Assembly: GCA_025769875.1 (NCBI GenBank)
Contig: JAGFNK010001035.1
Location: forward strand, 1 to 16,025
Direction of reading: 5' to 3'
Origin: Russula earlei
Lineage: Eukaryota > Basidiomycota > Agaricomycetes > Russulales > Russulaceae
DNA: 16,025 bases
Shown: one piece after another, positions 1-6,538 of the stretch
Position numbering within the stretch: the first letter of the stretch is position 1
How the letters are laid out: every line of letters begins with the position of its first letter
Notes under the pieces: generated by a model
Databases searched by the model: none
What the model was told of the DNA's origin: nothing
What the model saw: the letters and a program-made list of their open reading frames with translations, nothing else
Position numbers and translations under genes: made by a program

Positions 1-840
1 GGGTTAACCTTATTAGGCGCAGATGATAAAAGTGGTGTGGCAGAAATAATGGATATGGTTAATTACCTGGTATTGCATCCCGAAGTAAAACATGGTACCA
101 TTAAAGTGTTGTTTACACCTGATGAAGAAGTAGGGCGTGGCACTGCCAAAGTAGACCTGCAAAAGCTGGGCGCTGATTTTGGCTATACGCTCGATGGGGG
201 AGAAGCCGGAACGCTGGAAGATGAAACATTCAGCGCAGATGGCGCCATAGTAACCATCTACGGTGTAATTGCCCATCCCGGTTATGCGAAGAACAAACTG
301 GTAAATGCGCTAAAGATAGCCGGCGAAATATTGGCTGCCTTACCTGCCACTGAATTCAGCCCTGAAACAACCAACGAACGGCAGGGCTTTGTACATCCGG
401 TACACATGGAGGGTATTGCAGAAAAAGCTACCATAGAGTTTATTGTAAGAGATTTTATTACTGCTAACCTCGAAAAGCACGAAGCAAAACTCAAAACCAT
501 TGTAGAGGAAGTGCTAAAGCGACACCCCAAAGCCTTCTTTGAGTATAAAACATACGAGCAGTACCGCAATATGAAAGAGATATTGCAGCAATACCCACAG
601 GTGGCGCAATATGCGGCAGAAGCCTATAGGCGTAGTGGACTAGCAATACGCAAAGAACCCATACGTGGCGGAACAGATGGCAGCCGCTTAAGTTTTATGG
701 GCTTACCCTGCCCTAATCTCTTCACCGGTATGCAGGCCATTCACAGCAAGCATGAATGGATAGGGGTGAAGGATATGGAAAAAGCGGTGGAAGTGCTGGT
801 TAATTTGGTGCAGGTGTGGGAAGAAATGGTTAATGGTTAA
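1..840 (+). CDS. pepT: Peptidase T (tripeptide aminopeptidase), 5'-truncated by window edge
   Basis: This is a cytoplasmic M20-family zinc metallopeptidase that removes the N-terminal residue from tripeptides. The frame is open from base 1 and starts in GLTLLGADDKSGVAE, so about the first 130 residues of a roughly 410-residue enzyme lie outside the window and no start is visible. The fragment holds the recognised M20B landmarks: the GADDKSG metal-bridging Asp, the FTPDEEVGRG Glu pair (catalytic base plus zinc ligand), the YTLDGGEAG zinc Asp, the RGGTDGSRLSFMG segment of the catalytic domain, and IHSKHEWI with the final zinc His. The middle (about residues 80-180 of the fragment) fits the inserted lid/dimerisation domain. 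The last codons (MVNG) are part of the repeat cluster that continues downstream. Family assignment is firm; intactness upstream cannot be judged. Confidence 0.95.
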   Translation, partial: GLTLLGADDKSGVAEIMDMVNYLVLHPEVKHGTIKVLFTPDEEVGRGTAKVDLQKLGADFGYTLDGGEAGTLEDETFSADGAIVTIYGVIAHPGYAKNKLVNALKIAGEILAALPATEFSPETTNERQGFVHPVHMEGIAEKATIEFIVRDFITANLEKHEAKLKTIVEEVLKRHPKAFFEYKTYEQYRNMKEILQQYPQVAQYAAEAYRRSGLAIRKEPIRGGTDGSRLSFMGLPCPNLFTGMQAIHSKHEWIGVKDMEKAVEVLVNLVQVWEEMVNG

Positions 841-935
841 TTGTCAATTGTTAATGGGCCAGCCGGCAAAAAATAATTAAGCCATATAGCAGAATAGCAG
901 TCATTAACAATTAACCATTGACAATTAACAATTGA
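826..935. repeat. AT-rich degenerate repeat cluster with inverted arms
   Basis: Short units related to TTAATTG, TCAATTG and TTAATGG are packed at 826-856 and, mostly in opposite orientation, at 902-935. AATTGTTAATG (846-856) is exactly complementary to CATTAACAATT (902-912), with 45 bases between the arms. The left arm begins inside the last codons of pepT. This could form a hairpin at the 3' end of pepT mRNA or be a dispersed intergenic repeat; no U-run follows in the manner of a classical terminator. Confidence 0.6.
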
Positions 936-947
936 TCCCTATCTTTC
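918..947 (+). promoter_or_regulatory. Candidate Bacteroidota promoter for the SPFH gene
   Basis: TTG (918-920) is separated by 19 bases from TATCTTTC (940-947). This matches the Bacteroidota -33/-7 pattern TTTG-N19-21-TAnnTTTG except for a C in the last -7 position and an A before the TTG. Initiation would fall near 953, about ten bases before the ATG at 964. The -33 element lies inside the AT-rich repeats, so it could be chance. Confidence 0.4.
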
Positions 948-963
948 TCGAAATATTTCAATT

Positions 964-1899
964 ATGTCCTCTATAATAAATTACTGGTGGGTATTACTAC
1001 TCCTACTTATTGGGTTTAGCACGTGGGTTACTGTAGCCCAGGGCAATATTGCTGTTATTACCATGTTTGGTAAATACAAGCGTATACTCATACCGGGCTT
1101 GCGATTTAAAATTCCTGTATTTGAACAGGTGTATAAAACCATCAGCATACAGAACCGTAGTGTAGAACTGGAATTCCAGGCGGTAACGGTTGACCAGGCT
1201 AATGTATACTTCAAAAGCATGTTGTTATACTCTGTAATGAATGCAGAAGAAGAAACCATTAAAAAAGTAGCCTTTAAGTTTATCAGTGATAAAGATCTTA
1301 TGCAGGCGTTGATACGTACTGTAGAAGGTAGTATCCGTGCTTTTGTTGCTACCAAAAAGCAGGCAGAGATATTATTGTCACGCAGGGAAATAGTAGAGTT
1401 TGTAAAAGAACAGATAGACCATTCCCTGGAAGAATGGGGGTATCATTTACAGGATCTGCAGATCAACGATATCACTTTTGATAAAGCGGTAATGGAAAGT
1501 ATGAGCAGGGTAGTAGCCAGTAATAACCTGAAAGCTGCTGCAGAAAATGAAGGCCAGGCGCTCCTGATCACCAAAACCAAAGCTGCAGAGGCTGAAGGTA
1601 ACGCCATCAAAATATCTGCGGAAGCAGAAAAAGAAGCAGCACGCCTGCGCGGGCAGGGTGTAGCGTTGTTCCGGGAAGAAGTGGCCAAAGGTATGAGCCA
1701 GGCTGCCGAACAAATGAAACAAGCGAACCTCGATACCAATGTGATCCTGTTTAGCATGTGGACAGAAGCCATTAAGAATTTTGCAGAAGTAGGGCAGGGG
1801 AATATCATCTTCCTCGATGGCAGCCCCGAAGGCATGGAAAACAATATGCGGCAGATCATGGCGATGGTAAAAATGAAGGAGATGAACGCTCAAAAGTAG
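964..1899 (+). CDS. Membrane-anchored SPFH/band 7 domain protein
   Basis: The 311-residue protein has one hydrophobic N-terminal segment (about residues 6-26), then a band 7/PHB domain (about 26-190) opening with VAQGNIAVITMFGKYKRILIPGLRFKIP, the typical SPFH entry strand. An Ala/Glu-rich helical region follows (about 190-250, EAEGNAIKISAEAEKEAARLRGQG) of the kind that forms coiled-coil rings. The tail contains ILFSMWTEAIKNFAEVGQGNIIFLDGSPEG. SPFH proteins form large membrane microdomain scaffolds or chaperone protease complexes (stomatin, HflC/HflK). Here no NfeD-type or FtsH gene is adjacent, so the partner is unknown. It is probably its own transcription unit, 123 bases after pepT and 159 before exbB. 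The ATG at 964 is the only start that keeps the membrane segment at the N-terminus. The domain is certain; the role is not. Confidence 0.88.
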   Translation: MSSIINYWWVLLLLLIGFSTWVTVAQGNIAVITMFGKYKRILIPGLRFKIPVFEQVYKTISIQNRSVELEFQAVTVDQANVYFKSMLLYSVMNAEEETIKKVAFKFISDKDLMQALIRTVEGSIRAFVATKKQAEILLSRREIVEFVKEQIDHSLEEWGYHLQDLQINDITFDKAVMESMSRVVASNNLKAAAENEGQALLITKTKAAEAEGNAIKISAEAEKEAARLRGQGVALFREEVAKGMSQAAEQMKQANLDTNVILFSMWTEAIKNFAEVGQGNIIFLDGSPEGMENNMRQIMAMVKMKEMNAQK

Positions 1900-1919
1900 T
1901 TACCAATAATATTTTTTCT

Positions 1920-1948
1920 ATTCGTGTTAATTCGTGCCATTCGTGGCC
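1920..1948. repeat. Three ATTCGTG units in tandem
   Basis: ATTCGTGTTA (1920-1929), ATTCGTGCC (1930-1938) and ATTCGTGGCC (1939-1948) follow each other 20 bases after the stop of the SPFH gene. The spacing is 9-10 bases and the seven-base core is identical three times. It encodes nothing recognisable and lies between two same-strand genes. Confidence 0.65.
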
Positions 1949-1952
1949 ACAA

Positions 1953-2000
1953 TGTGTAAAATCTTTCTTAAAATGCCCAACCGGCACAATTTTATACACA
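1953..2000 (+). other. Imperfect hairpin between SPFH gene and exbB
   Basis: TGTGT (1953-1957) can pair with ACACA (1996-2000). Inside that, TAAAATGCC (1969-1977) can pair with GGC plus ATTTTA (1983-1994) around a CAACC loop, with a three-base bulge. AAAAT at 1958-1962 could compete for the same right arm. It may be a terminator for the SPFH transcript or a leader structure for exbB; there is no clear U-run to decide. Confidence 0.35.
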
Positions 2001-2058
2001 GTCAGGCAGTTCTTTTGATAAAGAAGGTATTTTAGCTATCACCTCAAAACAGTTAACG

Positions 2059-2760
2059 ATGTTTCATTTATTGCAGGTAAGTACTACTGTGGTTGCCGAT
2101 ACTTTGCATAAAGCAGCGGCGGCAATACCAGCTCCTCCGGAAAAGATCTCTATGTGGGATCTGCTACAGAAGGGTGGTTTTATCATGTATCCCCTGTATT
2201 TCTTGCTGGCAGCGGCCATTTTCGTTTTCTTTGAAAGGCTGATGGCAATAAAAAAAGCGTCCAAGATAGAAGATAATTTCATGAGCATTATCCGTGATAA
2301 TATCATGAGCGGAAATATCAGTGCGGCAAGGAATATGGCGAAGAATACCAATAACCCGGTTGCCAGGATGATCGATAAGGGATTGCAACGAATAGGTAAA
2401 CCTTACGAGATCATTGAAAAGAGCATGGATAATGTGATTAACCTGGAGTTGTATAAAATGGAGCGTAACCTGTCCATCCTCTCCCTGATTGCAGGTGTGG
2501 CCCCATTGTTTGGCTTTTTAGGAACGATTGTGGGGATGGTGCAACTGTTCTATGGCATTGCCTCTACCGGTGAATACACACTGAATACGATAGCAGGTGG
2601 TATCTATACCAAAATGATCACTTCCGGTAGTGGATTGATTATTGGTTTGATCGCTTACGTAGGTCATAATTTTTTATCAACACAGATTGATAAGACTGCC
2701 AATAAAATGGATGCTGCCAGTGCAGACTTCATTGATATTTTACACGAACCAACGAGGTAG
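2059..2760 (+). CDS. exbB: ExbB/TolQ/MotA-family proton channel protein
   Basis: This inner-membrane subunit forms the proton-conducting pentamer that, with ExbD, powers TonB-type or Tol-type envelope processes. The 233-residue protein has a short N-terminal stretch rich in Ala and Pro, a first membrane segment at about 41-60 (IMYPLYFLLAAAIFVFFERL), and a cytoplasmic loop (about 62-135). Two further helices follow at about 140-163 and 180-205. The helix-2 region LSLIAGVAPLFGFLGTIVGMVQLFYGIA is the most conserved MotA_TolQ_ExbB signature, and IYTKMITSGSGLIIGLIAYVGHNFL is helix 3. Topology and length fit ExbB. The exbD start lies 5 bases downstream, so the two are surely co-transcribed. No tonB-like gene is in view, so the energised partner is probably encoded elsewhere. 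TolQ is the main alternative name. Confidence 0.9.
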   Translation: MFHLLQVSTTVVADTLHKAAAAIPAPPEKISMWDLLQKGGFIMYPLYFLLAAAIFVFFERLMAIKKASKIEDNFMSIIRDNIMSGNISAARNMAKNTNNPVARMIDKGLQRIGKPYEIIEKSMDNVINLELYKMERNLSILSLIAGVAPLFGFLGTIVGMVQLFYGIASTGEYTLNTIAGGIYTKMITSGSGLIIGLIAYVGHNFLSTQIDKTANKMDAASADFIDILHEPTR

Positions 2761-2765
2761 GCGTT

Positions 2766-3170
2766 ATGAGAAACCGTAGAAGACAGAAAGCCCATACTGA
2801 GGTACATACAGGACCCTTGAACGATATTTTGTTCATACTGTTATTGTTCTTCCTGATCGTGTCTACTCTCGCGAACCCGAATGTAATCAAGGTCTCCAAC
2901 CCCAAAGCCAAAAGCGATACAAAGGCTAAACAAACCGTTGTTATTACAGTAGACAAGGACCAGCACGTATACATGGGGCAAAAACTAGTGCCCATGGATC
3001 AGCTGGAATTTGAATTAAAAGCTTTCCTGGCCAAAGAAACAGAAAAGCCTTCTGTTGTGATCAATGGCGATAGCACCTCTCACCTTGGAACAACCATACA
3101 GGTGATGCAGGTAATCAAGAAATTAGGCGCAACGCCTGTGCTGGCTGTTGATAATAATGGCGTGAAATAA
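2766..3170 (+). CDS. exbD: ExbD/TolR-family biopolymer transport protein
   Basis: The 134-residue protein is the single-span partner of ExbB. A basic cytoplasmic N-terminus (MRNRRRQK) leads to the helix PLNDILFILLLFFLIVSTL at about 17-35. Its Asp20 is the strictly conserved proton-carrying residue of the family. The periplasmic domain follows (about 55-134), with VVITVDKDQHVYMGQKLV and KPSVVINGDSTSHLGTTIQVMQVIKKLGATPVLAVDN, the usual ExbD/TolR fold pattern. It starts 5 bases after exbB ends. Its stop is 7 bases from the stop of the convergent gene at 3178, so no room exists for an independent terminator. The ATG at 2766 is well placed. Confidence 0.9.
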   Translation: MRNRRRQKAHTEVHTGPLNDILFILLLFFLIVSTLANPNVIKVSNPKAKSDTKAKQTVVITVDKDQHVYMGQKLVPMDQLEFELKAFLAKETEKPSVVINGDSTSHLGTTIQVMQVIKKLGATPVLAVDNNGVK

Positions 3171-3177
3171 GTTGCTT

Positions 3178-3876
3178 TTACTTCTTAAAGAAATTCACCC
3201 TCGCACCCAAACGACCATCCCCCAGGAATGTAGGATCAATCAACGTAGCTCCGAACCGCATATCGTAAAAGAGATACCATCTTGTATTCAATTTACAATC
3301 GATCCCTATCCCGGCTAATAAGCTTATATTTTTTTCGTTATAGGTGTTGGTTTGATAGCTGGCGGAGTTGCCGGATGAATAGCTATCATGGGTAGTAAGC
3401 CTGAGGCTTGTATATTCCATATTAGCGGACCAATACCAGCTAACTCTTTTCCTGGGTATTTTAAAATAAGAGATATAGCTAACCGGGATGGAAAATCCAT
3501 GAAGGTCGTACATTCTTTGCTGTGAAGAACTATTGCTGATGGTACTGTAATAAGAGTAATACTGCTGCTGGTTATTAGTAAGATAAATGCTAGGACTGAT
3601 CTCTATTCTTGCCTTGCCGGTAAGGGTTTTAGAAAAGGCAGCTCCCATGCCATAAGCCCCAAAATCTTTATTCCCTCCCGGAATGTTTGTAAAAGGATTA
3701 TTCGCTACATCGGGCACTTTCTTAAAATAATAATCATTGGAAGTATAGAATACTTCCAGGCTATAATCATTATCCCATCGGTTACCGGAAGCGTGCTTAA
3801 GGCCGTTATTATTTTGACTACGGGCCATCAAAAAGCCGCACAGGAATAGTGTGCACAGAAAAGTAGATTTGGTCAT
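3178..3876 (-). CDS. Secreted protein, probable small outer-membrane beta-barrel
   Basis: The 232-residue protein begins with a clear signal peptide (MTKSTFLCTLFLCGFLMARSQ), cleaved probably near residue 21. The rest is an alternation of aromatic and polar residues with many Tyr, Ser and Asn, for example YSLEVFYTSNDYYF, ARIEISPSIYLTNNQQQYYSYY and SWYWSANMEYTSLRL. It ends in RLGARVNFFKK, a likely terminal amphipathic strand. This is the look of an 8-strand-type outer membrane barrel of Bacteroidota, but I recognise no named family. It lies 65 bases downstream of prmC on the same strand. It converges with exbD with only 7 bases between stops, so proximity to exbBD is not evidence of shared expression. 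Secretion is well supported; the barrel fold is inferred. Confidence 0.7.
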   Translation of the reverse strand: MTKSTFLCTLFLCGFLMARSQNNNGLKHASGNRWDNDYSLEVFYTSNDYYFKKVPDVANNPFTNIPGGNKDFGAYGMGAAFSKTLTGKARIEISPSIYLTNNQQQYYSYYSTISNSSSQQRMYDLHGFSIPVSYISYFKIPRKRVSWYWSANMEYTSLRLTTHDSYSSGNSASYQTNTYNEKNISLLAGIGIDCKLNTRWYLFYDMRFGATLIDPTFLGDGRLGARVNFFKK

Positions 3877-3884
3877 GAGGTTAA

Positions 3885-3910
3885 GGGTTTTAGACTACTA
3901 TAGTAGACCC
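3885..3910. other. Small palindrome upstream of the barrel candidate
   Basis: CTACTATAGTAG (3895-3906) is a perfect 12-base palindrome, flanked by GGGT (3885-3888) and ACCC (3907-3910). It lies 19-30 bases upstream of the gene starting at 3876 on the minus strand. It could be an operator or a small hairpin in the prmC downstream region. No -7 element is obvious beside it. Confidence 0.3.
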
Positions 3911-3941
3911 TCCCAGCGGAGAAATCGTTGTAAAAGAAATG

Positions 3942-4814
3942 TTATAACCAGGCTTTTATCATTCTATCCCTGCCCTGCAGGTCCTGCCGCAATAGTGCCT
4001 GGTAGCCATAGCTTTTAAACAGGTCAATAGTAGCGAGACCTAAAGCTTCGTTGATCTCGACAAACAGGGCGCCTTTAGCCGCGAGGTGTGTTTTACCAAA
4101 AGCAGCGATCTTCCTGTAAAAGATTAACGGATCGTTGTCTTCCACAAACAAAGCGGTAGCCGGCTCAAAATCCAGCACGTTCCGGTTCATAGAAGCAGCT
4201 TCGGCCTGTTTGATATAAGGAGGATTACTGGTGATAATATCGTATAGTGGTAACTGTTGCCATTCCGCCTCATTCAAAAAATCAAGCAGTAAAAAGTCAA
4301 TAGGAGCAGCCGCCAAAGCAATTGCATTTTGTTTCGCGACCTTTAATGCGCCCTCGCTCACATCAAGCGCTGTAACAGAGGCGTTTGGTAACAACTGCCG
4401 GTACAATGCAATAGGAATACAGCCACTACCGGTACCAATGTCGAGTATTGTTGGTTGCTGGTTTTGTACTTCGTACTTCGTATTTCGTATTTCCTCTGTT
4501 GTCCATTCCACCAGCTCCTCTGTTTCGGGTCTTGGTATCAGCACGTTCCTGTCTACATAAAACCGCATTCCTGCGAACCAGGCTTCTCCCAATACATATT
4601 GTACGGGCTCGTGTTGCAACAATCTTTCGGTAGCATCTGCCAGTTGTAACTGCTGCGGCGCGCTCAATAGAACGTTTTTGTGAACGATCCTGTCAATCCG
4701 TTTCATGCCGGTAATATGTTCTATTACCCAGTCCGCAATAGTAGCGGCCTCCCTGTCAGCATATAGCTCATATAAGCGCGATAATAAACGCAGGTATGCC
4801 TCTTTCATCGTCAT
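3942..4814 (-). CDS. prmC: Release factor glutamine N5-methyltransferase
   Basis: PrmC (HemK) uses S-adenosylmethionine to methylate the glutamine of the GGQ motif in peptide-chain release factors. The 290-residue protein has the helical N-terminal recognition domain (about 1-95, ending PVQYVLGEAWFAGMRFYVDRNVLIPRPETEELVEW) and the Rossmann domain. The SAM-binding loop is ILDIGTGSGCIPIALY (from about residue 120). The catalytic NPPY motif is at 197-200 (TSNPPYIK). Met3 (4806-4808) is an equally plausible start and gives the more usual MKEAY N-terminus. The linker between domains, around residues 107-117 (RNTKYEVQN), is encoded by four 7-base repeats and looks like acquired DNA tolerated in a variable loop. 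The gene runs divergently from ribD. Confidence 0.95.
   Translation of the reverse strand: MTMKEAYLRLLSRLYELYADREAATIADWVIEHITGMKRIDRIVHKNVLLSAPQQLQLADATERLLQHEPVQYVLGEAWFAGMRFYVDRNVLIPRPETEELVEWTTEEIRNTKYEVQNQQPTILDIGTGSGCIPIALYRQLLPNASVTALDVSEGALKVAKQNAIALAAAPIDFLLLDFLNEAEWQQLPLYDIITSNPPYIKQAEAASMNRNVLDFEPATALFVEDNDPLIFYRKIAAFGKTHLAAKGALFVEINEALGLATIDLFKSYGYQALLRQDLQGRDRMIKAWL
4466..4493. repeat. Four 7-bp tandem repeats inside prmC
   Basis: On the plus strand GTACTTC occurs at 4466-4472 and 4473-4479, then GTATTTC at 4480-4486 and 4487-4493. The array falls in the inter-domain linker of prmC and is translated, in its minus-strand frame, as part of RNTKYEVQN. A 7-base unit does not preserve codon phase, so four copies read in shifting frames without a stop. 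Confidence 0.8.
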
Positions 4815-4839
4815 GCCACAAAGTAAGGGCCATTTCAGC

Positions 4840-4847
4840 TATTTTTG
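4840..4847 (+). promoter_or_regulatory. -7 element of probable ribD promoter
   Basis: TATTTTTG matches the Bacteroidota -7 consensus TAnnTTTG exactly. Transcription would begin near 4854, upstream of the TTG start at 4873 but downstream of the ATG at 4813. It therefore favours the shorter ribD. I see no matching TTTG at the -33 position. Confidence 0.45.
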
Positions 4848-4872
4848 CGATTTAGCATCTTACCGCAAACTG

Positions 4873-5928
4873 TTGAACAATCACGAAATATACCTGTATC
4901 GCTGCATCGAACTCGCCCTGTTAGGGCAGGGGCATGTAAGGCCCAACCCAATGGTGGGCAGCGTACTCGTATATGAAAACAGGATAATAGGAGAGGGTTA
5001 TCACAGGCAATATGGCCAGGCCCATGCAGAAGTGAACTGTATCAACAGCGTGGCAGAAAAGGACAAACACCTTGTTTCCAGGTCCACCTTATACGTGTCT
5101 CTCGAACCCTGTGCCCACTTTGGCAAAACACCGCCGTGTAGCGATCTTATCATAGAAAAAGGCATCCCGCATGTAGTAGTGGGTTGCCGTGATCCCTTTG
5201 AGCAGGTGAATGGCAAAGGCATTGAAAAACTACGGGCCGCAGGCGTAGCCGTAACAGTGCCCGTACTGGAGCCAGAATGTAAACAACTGAATAAAAGATT
5301 CTTTACTTTCCATACGCAACACCGCCCTTATATTATTCTTAAATGGGCCGCAACTGCGGATAACCGGATCGCTGCCCCGGCAGGATTATCCCGGTTACTT
5401 ATCAGCAATGAATATACTAACCGCCTCGTTCATCGCTGGCGAAGCGAGGAAGCTGCTATATTGATAGGTACCAACACGGCGCTGCAGGATAATCCATCCT
5501 TAACCAACCGCCTCTGGACGGGGCATTACCCTGTGAGGCTGGTTATTGACACGCAACTACGGCTACCCACAACCTTACAGGTATTTGACAGGCAACAAAA
5601 AACAATTGTATTCAATTATACCCGGCAGGAAGAGCAACACAACCTCCATTATTACCAACTGGAAAACAAAGCACCCCTGCTGCCTCAAATACTACAGGCT
5701 GCTCACCAGCTTTCCATACAAAGCATATTGGTAGAAGGTGGTGCGCAATTGTTACAGTCATTTATTGACAACGGACTATGGGATGAAGCAAGAACCATTA
5801 CCAACGAAACATTGGTAACAGGCAGCGGGTTGCATGCACCCCTATTATCCGGGCATTCACTTACACGCACAGAAAAGATACACAACGATACCATTCGCTA
5901 TTTCAACAATCAAAACCATAATGACTGA
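4873..5928 (+). CDS. ribD: Bifunctional riboflavin biosynthesis deaminase/reductase
   Basis: RibD deaminates 2,5-diamino-6-ribosylamino-4(3H)-pyrimidinone 5'-phosphate and reduces the product, the second and third steps from GTP to riboflavin. The deaminase domain (about 1-145 from the TTG) has the zinc and proton-shuttle motif HAEVN (His51, Glu53) and SLEPCAHFGKTPPC with zinc ligands Cys80 and Cys89. The reductase domain follows from RPYIILKWAATADNRIA to SILVEGGAQLLQSFI. I place the start at TTG 4873, giving NNHEIYLYRCIELA at the N-terminus as in relatives, and a TAnnTTTG element lies just upstream. The in-frame ATG at 4813 would add 20 unconserved-looking residues and overlap the prmC start. 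Longer in-frame extensions run antisense through prmC and are not credible. The last 8 bases overlap the next gene. Confidence 0.92.
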   Translation: MNNHEIYLYRCIELALLGQGHVRPNPMVGSVLVYENRIIGEGYHRQYGQAHAEVNCINSVAEKDKHLVSRSTLYVSLEPCAHFGKTPPCSDLIIEKGIPHVVVGCRDPFEQVNGKGIEKLRAAGVAVTVPVLEPECKQLNKRFFTFHTQHRPYIILKWAATADNRIAAPAGLSRLLISNEYTNRLVHRWRSEEAAILIGTNTALQDNPSLTNRLWTGHYPVRLVIDTQLRLPTTLQVFDRQQKTIVFNYTRQEEQHNLHYYQLENKAPLLPQILQAAHQLSIQSILVEGGAQLLQSFIDNGLWDEARTITNETLVTGSGLHAPLLSGHSLTRTEKIHNDTIRYFNNQNHND

Positions 5929-6526
5929 ACGGGATTATTATTACACGATCGATAAAACAGCTACCGCTGAATTCAAGGACAGGGGCAGCCGTTTTATAGC
6001 CTATGCTTATCCCATTCAATCAGCGGATGATTGTAAAAGATACCTGCAGGAACTAAAGAAAGAGCATCCCAAAGCAGTACATCATTGTTTTGCCTATAGG
6101 CTGGGGCTCGATGGCAATAGCTTCCGGGTAAGTGATGATGGAGAACCCTCGGGCACTGCCGGTAAACCCATCATGGGACAGATAGACAGTAAGCAATTGG
6201 CGAATGTGTTAATAGTGGTAGTAAGATATTTTGGCGGCACTTTATTGGGCGTACCGGGATTGATCAACGCATACCGGTCCGCAGCAGCAATGGCCCTGCA
6301 ATTGATCCCTGTGATCCAAAAATCGGTAGAGATCAGCTATGAATTGCAATTTGACTATACCCGTATGAATGATGTAATGCATATCTTAAAGCAATACAAT
6401 TGCAGCATTATCAAACAGGAGAACCAATTGTTTTGCCTGGTAGAGGCAGGCTTGCCTAAAGCAAGGCAGGAGGATGTATTGTTTAAATTAAAAGACCTGC
6501 ATACTGTTGAAGTGAGAAAAGTATAA
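5921..6526 (+). CDS. YigZ/IMPACT family protein (UPF0029)
   Basis: The 201-residue protein belongs to the YigZ/IMPACT family, widespread proteins of uncertain bacterial function whose eukaryotic member regulates Gcn2. The N-terminal domain (about 1-125) has DRGSRFIAYAYPI, HHCFAYRLG, the hallmark RVSDDGEPSGTAGKPI, and VVVRYFGGTLLGVPGLINAYRSAA. The C-terminal DUF1949-type domain (about 135-201) carries YELQFDYTRMNDVMHILKQYNCSIIKQ. The ATG at 5921 overlaps the ribD stop in ATGACTGA, implying translational coupling. An earlier in-frame start at 5834 would add residues of no family likeness and is rejected. The length matches E. coli YigZ (about 204). The stop is 12 bases from the stop of the convergent gene. 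Confidence 0.93.
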   Translation: MTERDYYYTIDKTATAEFKDRGSRFIAYAYPIQSADDCKRYLQELKKEHPKAVHHCFAYRLGLDGNSFRVSDDGEPSGTAGKPIMGQIDSKQLANVLIVVVRYFGGTLLGVPGLINAYRSAAAMALQLIPVIQKSVEISYELQFDYTRMNDVMHILKQYNCSIIKQENQLFCLVEAGLPKARQEDVLFKLKDLHTVEVRKV

Positions 6527-6538
6527 CAGACAGCCATA

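Noticed and set aside
855..880. Rho-independent terminator after pepT at GGGCCAGCCGGCAAAAAAT
   Set aside because: The GCC/GGC stem is only three pairs and is followed by A rather than T on the coding strand.
1443..1893. Long minus-strand open frames of 138 and 148 residues
   Set aside because: They lie wholly inside the SPFH gene in antisense. They have odd composition and no motif, and the plus-strand protein is plainly real.
826..1948. CRISPR array
   Set aside because: Units are only 7-10 bases, degenerate and without uniform spacers, and no cas gene is present.
4705..4872. N-terminal extension of ribD running antisense through prmC
   Set aside because: The extra residues show no deaminase features and overlap the conserved N-terminus of PrmC; a -7 element sits downstream of them.
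5834..5920. Longer start for the YigZ-family gene
   Set aside because: The added 29 residues lie inside ribD in another frame and do not resemble the family, while the ATG at 5921 gives the standard N-terminus.
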